Assembly (NCBI GenBank): GCA_025997935.1
Contig: BNVG01000094.1
Coordinates: 1-8,013, forward strand
DNA length: 8,013 bases
Direction: 5' to 3'
Source of the DNA: Synergistales bacterium
GTDB lineage: Bacteria; Synergistota; Synergistia; Synergistales; Aminobacteriaceae
Each line of letters starts with the position of its first letter. The stretch's first letter is position 1. The notes under the pieces are model-generated. The model made no database searches. It saw only the letters and a list, made by a program, of their open reading frames with translations, and was not told the DNA's origin. Shown here piece after piece: positions 6,302-8,013 of this stretch. The position numbers and the translations under genes are program-made.

Positions 6302-6315
6302 TTACGCTTACATAA
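6302..6315 (+). repeat. 14-base upstream element, copy 2
   Basis: A second exact copy of TTACGCTTACATAA, in the gap after the repeat-protein stop, again five bases before an ATG (6321). Similarity continues weakly into the start codon (ATGA in both). Confidence 0.6.
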
Positions 6316-6320
6316 AACAC

Positions 6321-8013
6321 ATGATGGATCAACCGATTATCGGGCTTAATAATGAACCTAACTTGTTGGCCCACGTCATTGCCATCTACAAGGTCTTGCA
6401 ACAAGAGAATGGAATGGAAGCACTTAAAACAGACTCCCCCGATGTTCAGATTCTGGTTGAAAAACTTCATATCTCACCTATTCAGGCTGTCCTATTTTCC
6501 ATCGTGCTGAACATACAAAATGACAAGTCTGTTTCCATTGGAGACATAGCAAAAAGCATCAAAACCCCCTCACTTATGATTTTACAATACCAGAAGGACT
6601 TTGATTCATTGGTAGAGAAGAGGCTTTTTCGGGTTTATCAGGGGTATCCGGGAAGAACCACCTCCTATACAGCCATTGGGGAGAATACCTTAAAGACCTA
6701 CCGGGTTCCCAAGGATGTAATTGAAGCATTAACGCATAATGAGGAATGGAAACCACAACAACGTAAAGACTTAACCTTTGAAGATTTCTTCGGGGTATTA
6801 GATGACCTTTTTGAACAGCGGATTAATGAAACCATTATTTTTGACACATTGAAGTTTGAGATTTCCCATCTCTTAATCGAAAATCCTCACCTTGAGTTTG
6901 TCGAGAAGGTAAAGGCTTTCGGACTTGGTGATGATGATTGGATGCTGTTACTTATTATCTGCAATCAGATAGTAGATGAAGATCAGAATGTATCATACCA
7001 GACAATAAATAGTATTTTTGATACTCGGGGTCATGGAATACGGATATGGAAACGACTTGTTAATGAAAAAACGAAACTTCAAGAATTGTCCTTAATTGAA
7101 AATGCAAATTATGAAGGGTTTGGTGATAGTCAATTTTTTACCCTTACAGAAAAGACAAAAGATGACCTGCTCGGGGAGATTTCAACCATAAGCCTTATGG
7201 TAAAGAAACCAAAGGGATGGATTTCTTTTAAGGATATTAAGCCCAAGGAACTTATCTATAATGAATCCGAAAGGGAAAAAATTTACAGGCTTCAGAAATT
7301 ATTGGATAAAGACCAGTTTCAAAATGTCCGGGATCGTCTTGAAGCAAACAATATGAGACTTGGTTTTGCTTGCCTTTTTAGTGGAGAACCTGGAGTTGGA
7401 AAAACGGAACAAGTATTACAGATTGCTCGGCTTACTGAAAGGGATGTCATTAAAGTTGATATTTCAGAAACTAAAACAAAATGGTTCGGGGAAAGTGAGA
7501 AGCGTATAAAAGAAGTTTTTGACCGATACCGTAGCCTTGTTAAGTCTGCAATGAATAACAATGAGAATATTCCTATTTTGTTCTTCAATGAGGCTGATGG
7601 GATATTCAGTAAGAGACAGGTCATCAATGGAGAAAGGACAGGCCCGGCACAGACTGAAAATGCAATTCAAAACATCATACTGGATGAACTGGAAAATCTT
7701 GAAGGTATTCTTATAGCAACCACTAACCTGACTATCAATCTTGATGATGCTTTTGAACGAAGGTTTTTATACAAGATAGAGTTTTCCAAGCCGGATACAG
7801 AAAGCCGGAAAGCCATTTGGGAATCAATGATTGGGGAACTCTCTGATAATGACGCTGGTATTCTTGCAGATACATTCCAATTTTCTGGGGGACAGATTGA
7901 GAACATAGCCCGGAAAAGGGCTATTGATATGATACTCACAGGCAGAACACCAGCATTGGAAGATATGATGTCCATGTGCCGGGATGAAAAACTGGTAAAA
8001 GACACCAGCAAGA
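6321..8013 (+). CDS. AAA+ ATPase with N-terminal winged-helix domains (3' end outside window)
   Basis: The frame is open from the ATG at 6321 to the window edge (564 residues seen) and lacks a stop, so the gene is partial. The N-terminal half has two probable winged-helix regions: about 54-120, with a helix-turn-helix-like core around SIGDIAKSI, and about 205-285. The AAA+ module of the Cdc48/Vps4/FtsH type begins near 340: Walker A GEPGVGKT (355-362), pore-loop KWFGES (387-392), Walker B ILFFNEAD (419-426), sensor 1 Asn469 in ATTN, a probable arginine finger in FERRF (478-482), and sensor 2 SGGQIENIARKR (522-533). Walker B has Asn423 where Asp is usual, with Glu424 kept. It is therefore a likely hexameric remodelling ATPase or unfoldase, with DNA- or protein-binding N-terminal domains. 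No Shine-Dalgarno is seen. It follows the repeat-protein gene closely on the same strand. Its biological role is unknown. Confidence 0.9.
   Translation, partial: MMDQPIIGLNNEPNLLAHVIAIYKVLQQENGMEALKTDSPDVQILVEKLHISPIQAVLFSIVLNIQNDKSVSIGDIAKSIKTPSLMILQYQKDFDSLVEKRLFRVYQGYPGRTTSYTAIGENTLKTYRVPKDVIEALTHNEEWKPQQRKDLTFEDFFGVLDDLFEQRINETIIFDTLKFEISHLLIENPHLEFVEKVKAFGLGDDDWMLLLIICNQIVDEDQNVSYQTINSIFDTRGHGIRIWKRLVNEKTKLQELSLIENANYEGFGDSQFFTLTEKTKDDLLGEISTISLMVKKPKGWISFKDIKPKELIYNESEREKIYRLQKLLDKDQFQNVRDRLEANNMRLGFACLFSGEPGVGKTEQVLQIARLTERDVIKVDISETKTKWFGESEKRIKEVFDRYRSLVKSAMNNNENIPILFFNEADGIFSKRQVINGERTGPAQTENAIQNIILDELENLEGILIATTNLTINLDDAFERRFLYKIEFSKPDTESRKAIWESMIGELSDNDAGILADTFQFSGGQIENIARKRAIDMILTGRTPALEDMMSMCRDEKLVKDTSK

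Noticed and set aside
7319..8011. Minus-strand frames of 68 to 114 codons
   Set aside because: They lie opposite the AAA+ ATPase, whose Walker and sensor motifs fix the coding strand; the Ser-rich products look like shadows.

Overview
The window joins two kinds of DNA. The left half (about 1-3065) is GC-rich, tightly packed core-metabolism sequence. A cluster of five tRNA genes follows (3086-3655). From about 3660 to the end the DNA is AT-richer, with loosely spaced accessory genes that look like the start of an island inserted at a tRNA-Ser gene. The content fits an anaerobic bacterium of gut or similar habitat; a treponeme-like spirochaete is my best guess, but that rests on general impression, not a marker gene.

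Left operon, all on the + strand. The tail of an unidentified gene ends at 131. A malic enzyme of the small bacterial type (132-1592) starts on the next base. A 53-residue protein with eight cysteines (1592-1753) overlaps its stop by one base, and a LarA-family nickel-pincer hydroxyacid racemase (1758-3065) starts four bases after that. The LarA superfamily includes malate racemases, so a pathway in which D- and L-malate are interconverted and L-malate is decarboxylated to pyruvate is an attractive, unproven reading.

tRNA cluster. Four tRNA-Ser genes (anticodons TGA, GCT, CGA, GGA) and one tRNA-Arg with the uncommon anticodon GCG lie within 570 bases. Together the four Ser anticodons can read all six serine codons. 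None of the five encodes its 3' CCA. One likely promoter overlaps the end of the racemase gene and a second lies between the first two tRNAs.

Accessory region. Just after the last tRNA-Ser comes a tyrosine recombinase (3763-5334), very AT-rich, with a long C-terminal tail. Next are a helical-repeat protein resembling DUF4116 (5517-6299) and a large AAA+ ATPase with two probable winged-helix domains in front (6321 to beyond the window end). The last two genes carry an identical 14-base sequence exactly five bases before their ATG codons and lack Shine-Dalgarno sites. They are the best candidate here for an undescribed system, but its remaining parts lie outside the window.
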